16,971 nt of DNA from positions 1 through 16,971 of the forward strand of contig JADGJA010000493.1 in assembly GCA_027596035.1 (NCBI GenBank), given 5' to 3'. Below, in pieces: positions 14,558 through 16,971 of the stretch; the first letter of the stretch is position 1; every line of letters begins with the position of its first letter. The translations under genes and the position numbers were made by a program. Under the pieces are notes generated by a model, which searched no databases, was not told the origin of the DNA, and saw only the letters and a program-made list of their open reading frames with translations. The DNA comes from Thoreauomyces humboldtii (lineage: Eukaryota > Chytridiomycota > Chytridiomycetes > Spizellomycetales > Powellomycetaceae).

Positions 14558-14960
14558 TCTTTGCTGATGAAGAGTGATGAGTGAAATGTAACGGGGGATG
14601 TGAGAACTTTTTCTGATCCGAATGTGAGATCGGATGGGGAGTGCGATGGGGAGGGGAAGGCCGGGGGAAGGGGTCCCTGGGACTGTGCGAGGGGGCAAGC
14701 CCAACCAGCCATGGGGAAAGGGTTGAGGTTGAGGTTGAGCTGGGCTCTCTCCCCCCAATTTGTGCGCTGTGAGACTTGACAGTAGGCAACGACGGTTCGT
14801 AAGCTCCAGCATCCGACGCGCCACAACGCAAGCGTCGCAAACCCGTCTTCCCCTCCATAGCCAGCCTTGCTTGTACATTTAGTGGACGGCGGTCCTCAAG
14901 CAGTAAGATCAAGTCTACCACTGTCCATCGCTGATTTATCTTGGCGGAGTTGGAAGCGCA
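14558..14960. promoter_or_regulatory. Shared divergent promoter region of the RRM gene and the Abi gene
   Basis: This is 403 nt between two divergent ATGs. It contains G-rich stretches on the + strand (about 14635-14690) and three perfect tandem GGTTGA hexamers at 14721-14738. A long open frame on the - strand (14481-14921) overlaps the first RRM exon in another frame and looks like a shadow of biased composition. I see no clear TATA box. Confidence 0.5.
14721..14738. repeat. Three tandem GGTTGA hexamers
   Basis: Three exact copies of GGTTGA stand head to tail midway between two divergent start codons. It could be a short satellite or a repeated protein-binding site; the sequence alone does not say which. 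Confidence 0.85.
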
Positions 14961-16971
14961 ATGGAGGTCTTACACGCCTTGTCGACCGAGTCTCTTCCCA
15001 TTGACTCGCGCTCGATCGCCAACGATGGAGACGCATTGGACGTCACCCAGGGTCAAGAAATCCTTCCTGACCAAGCTCGCCGCTACTCGAGCCAACTCTC
15101 TGAGCGACGCGGGAGTCAGTTACCGGAGGACGAGGAGGACTTTGACGGTGGCGTCGCAGAGATCGCAGCCGCCACCAATGCCTACAAGGATGAGATCCTT
15201 CCTAGCATCCTCGAAGCTTTCCTGAGATCCCATGAGAACCTAAAGGAGATCGTAGCGCACAGCGAGAATCTGTACTACGGACCTGACGCCATCACCGGGG
15301 ACAAGGCCCGATTCGGTGAAGCTCAGGTGCAGACCAACGGCTATGCGAAGCAGGGCATGTCTGCCCTGGCCTACCAGCTCTTTACAGCCGCCGAGAACAT
15401 GGGCAAGTTCTTGGACATGCAAGAGAACTTGGTGGACCAGCTAAAGAACGAAACAGCCGCTGCAACCGAGGTGGGTGCTGAAATCGACAGTGGGCTGTTG
15501 AACAACCTATCACTGACCGACGACAACCACGGCTTTCGCTCATCTACAGAGAGTGTCTTTCGCATTCGATAGACTGGGAAAGCGAGCACTACCGGAGCCT
15601 CGGGATAAGATACATCGGCGAAGCAAGAAGATTGTGAAAGTGGAAGGTTAGTTTCAACTCGGAGTGAAGTGACAACGGTTCTGTCGGATCTGATATCATG
15701 TCGCCCTTCAGGGAACCTGCCAAAGCTTCCTGCTCGACCCCAATTGAAGCTCGATCTCCGTATGTTCTCGCGGGTAGGAATCGTTCCAAATGCGCCGCCT
15801 GAATCACGCCGACCATCGACCGCCGGGTTCAGCCCGTTGGACGATGCGACCCGTAGACAGTCTTTTGGACAGACCTCCATGTCTAGAGCCGATACAGCAA
15901 TCGGGTACCAGCGAGGCACGCTTTCGGATCTGTTTCCGGCCGGGGATAACGCTACCGCTACCGGTCGTGCTTCGAACTCGCGCGGTTCAATTTCTTCCTC
16001 GATTCGCTCGGCCACCCGTGCTACCCTGGATAAGGGTGGCCGTCTTTCGCTACGCGGAAGCATCCGGGAACCCATCCAAAGTCAGCAGACATCCGCATCG
16101 TCTTTGGCACCACGATCGGAACTGAGCACACACGAAAATGAAGTAAATCAGAGTTCCGAGTTCGGCGTTCCAGAAGCTGGAATCGTTCCATCACTTTCGC
16201 AGAAGAGTTTCGGCGGCCTTCAAAACGCTAAATCGCAGTCATCCGTGCGATTGCCATCCAATCGGTCATCTGCGCATGATATGGAGCAGCTTCCTGCAGA
16301 TCCAGCAATCACACGTATAGGAGGACTCCAACCTTCGCGCTCTGTCAGTAGTATCCATCGACCTCTCCTCACACCCTCGCGGTCTGTGGCCAGTCTTAAC
16401 AAAGCGGTAACTCAACAGTATCAGTCTACAAGCAGCCTACATCCACCAGTGGAGCCTCCTTCTCTTCCCGGAACGACATCTCAATTTGGCAGTCCCAGAG
16501 GATCGACAGGACAGCTTGCAAGCACGGGCTCGCAGACTGATTTGAGTGCCATTAGCGGTTAGTACGGAGTGAGATATAATTCTGGGTAAATTCTGACATC
16601 TTTTTTTTGCCGTCTTAGGTGCCAATGAGCCGAACAACCTTTCACTGTCAGTGACTCCGTCCGCAATTCCCGCGCAAGCATCTCAACAAGCAGCACCGGC
16701 ATGCGCAGGTCCGCCACCTCCACCACCACCCCCGCTGATGACATTTGGGACATCGCCTGTCGTATCCGCCCATCAGACCACCGCATCTGCGGGTCCCCCA
16801 CCACCACCACCTCCTCCCGTCGTCAAAAACGGCGGTCCGCCCCCTCCTCCTCCGCCATCATTCGTAGCCAGCGGTGGTCCGCCTCCACCTCCTCCGCCAT
16901 CATTCGTAGCCAGCGGTGGTCCGCCTCCACCTCCTCCGCCACCCATGATGTCCGGTGGAGGTCCGCCACCC
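14961..16971 (+). CDS. abi: Abi-family protein (SCAR/WAVE complex subunit) with polyproline tail, 5' part, 602 aa seen
   Basis: This is a homologue of Abl-interactor (Abi), a subunit of the pentameric SCAR/WAVE complex that activates Arp2/3 downstream of Rac to build branched-actin protrusions. Exons: 14961-15470, 15550-15646, 15712-16557, 16619 to the window edge. Residues 1 to about 70 are polar. The Abi helical domain runs from about 74 to 200 (EAFLRSHENLKEIVAHSENL, then YAKQGMSALAYQL and KFLDMQENLVDQL). It continues across the first intron as RVSFAFDRLGKRALPEP, aligning with the animal helix that ends in REIG. Residues of about 205-485 are Ser-rich and probably disordered. Exon 4 encodes repeated runs of seven prolines separated by Gly-Gly or short linkers, typical of profilin- and SH3-binding tracts. 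The reading frame is still open at 16971. Animal Abi ends in an SH3 domain; whether this one does cannot be seen. The Abi call rests on the helical domain; a SCAR/WASP protein fits worse, because no SCAR homology or WH1 domain is present. Confidence 0.85.
16831..16941 (+). repeat. Tandem 42-bp coding repeat in the Abi polyproline tract
   Basis: Units lie at 16831-16872, 16873-16914 and a partial third at 16915-16941. Each full unit encodes GGPPPPPPPSFVAS. Units 1 and 2 differ at only three synonymous positions by my reading. The third unit matches unit 2 exactly for 27 nt and then diverges into PMMSGGG. Confidence 0.9.

Noticed and set aside
14481..14921. 146-codon - strand open frame in the divergent promoter
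   Set aside because: It is Ser/Pro/His-rich low-complexity reading and overlaps the RRM gene's first exon in a different frame.
16831..16971. CRISPR-like or mobile-element repeat at the right edge
   Set aside because: The repeat is in frame, encodes polyproline units and has no spacers or terminal inverted repeats.

Overview
The window looks like nuclear DNA of a zoosporic (flagellated) fungus, most likely a chytrid. Three things point that way. Genes are tightly packed and cut by short spliceosomal introns (38-86 nt, GT..AG). The INO80 ATPase core reads like the fungal branch of the family. The same 17 kb also carries DAW1, a factor for importing outer-arm dynein into cilia, and an Abi subunit of the SCAR/WAVE complex; both are lost from yeasts and from most non-flagellated fungi. 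The lineage call is an inference, made without any database search.

Layout, left to right: (1) 1-153, + strand, the end of an unrecognised gene. (2) 547-7312, +, INO80 chromatin-remodelling ATPase, reconstructed as 11 exons and 2045 aa. (3) 7664-8475, -, an MPDU1/Lec35-type PQ-loop membrane protein, 2 exons and 241 aa, convergent with INO80. (4) 8936-10588, +, intronless mitochondrial glutamyl-tRNA synthetase, 550 aa, divergent from MPDU1. (5) 10589-11461, a long gap with one possible two-exon small gene on the - strand (10938-11218) and competing ORFs. (6) 11462-13372, +, DAW1, 9 exons, 453 aa and eight WD40 repeats. (7) 13766-14557, -, an RRM plus glycine/arginine-rich RNA-binding protein, 4 exons and 181 aa. 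(8) 14961 to the right edge, +, an Abi-domain protein with a proline-rich tail, 4 exons seen and 602 aa so far, cut by the window end.

The genes do not form one pathway. They are housekeeping functions (chromatin, dolichol-sugar use in the ER, mitochondrial translation, RNA binding) beside two cell-motility genes. DAW1 serves flagellar dynein. Abi serves branched-actin protrusion. Together they fit a zoospore that both swims and crawls. I found no mobile element, CRISPR array, tRNA or rRNA. I also found no clearly novel system. The best unexplained leads are the small - strand gene candidate near 11.0 kb, the partial gene at the left edge, the recently duplicated 42-bp unit in the Abi polyproline tract, and the identical 82-nt lengths of all three introns in the RRM gene.

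All exon boundaries were placed by hand from splice consensus, reading phase and remembered family alignments, so any single junction could be off by a few bases.
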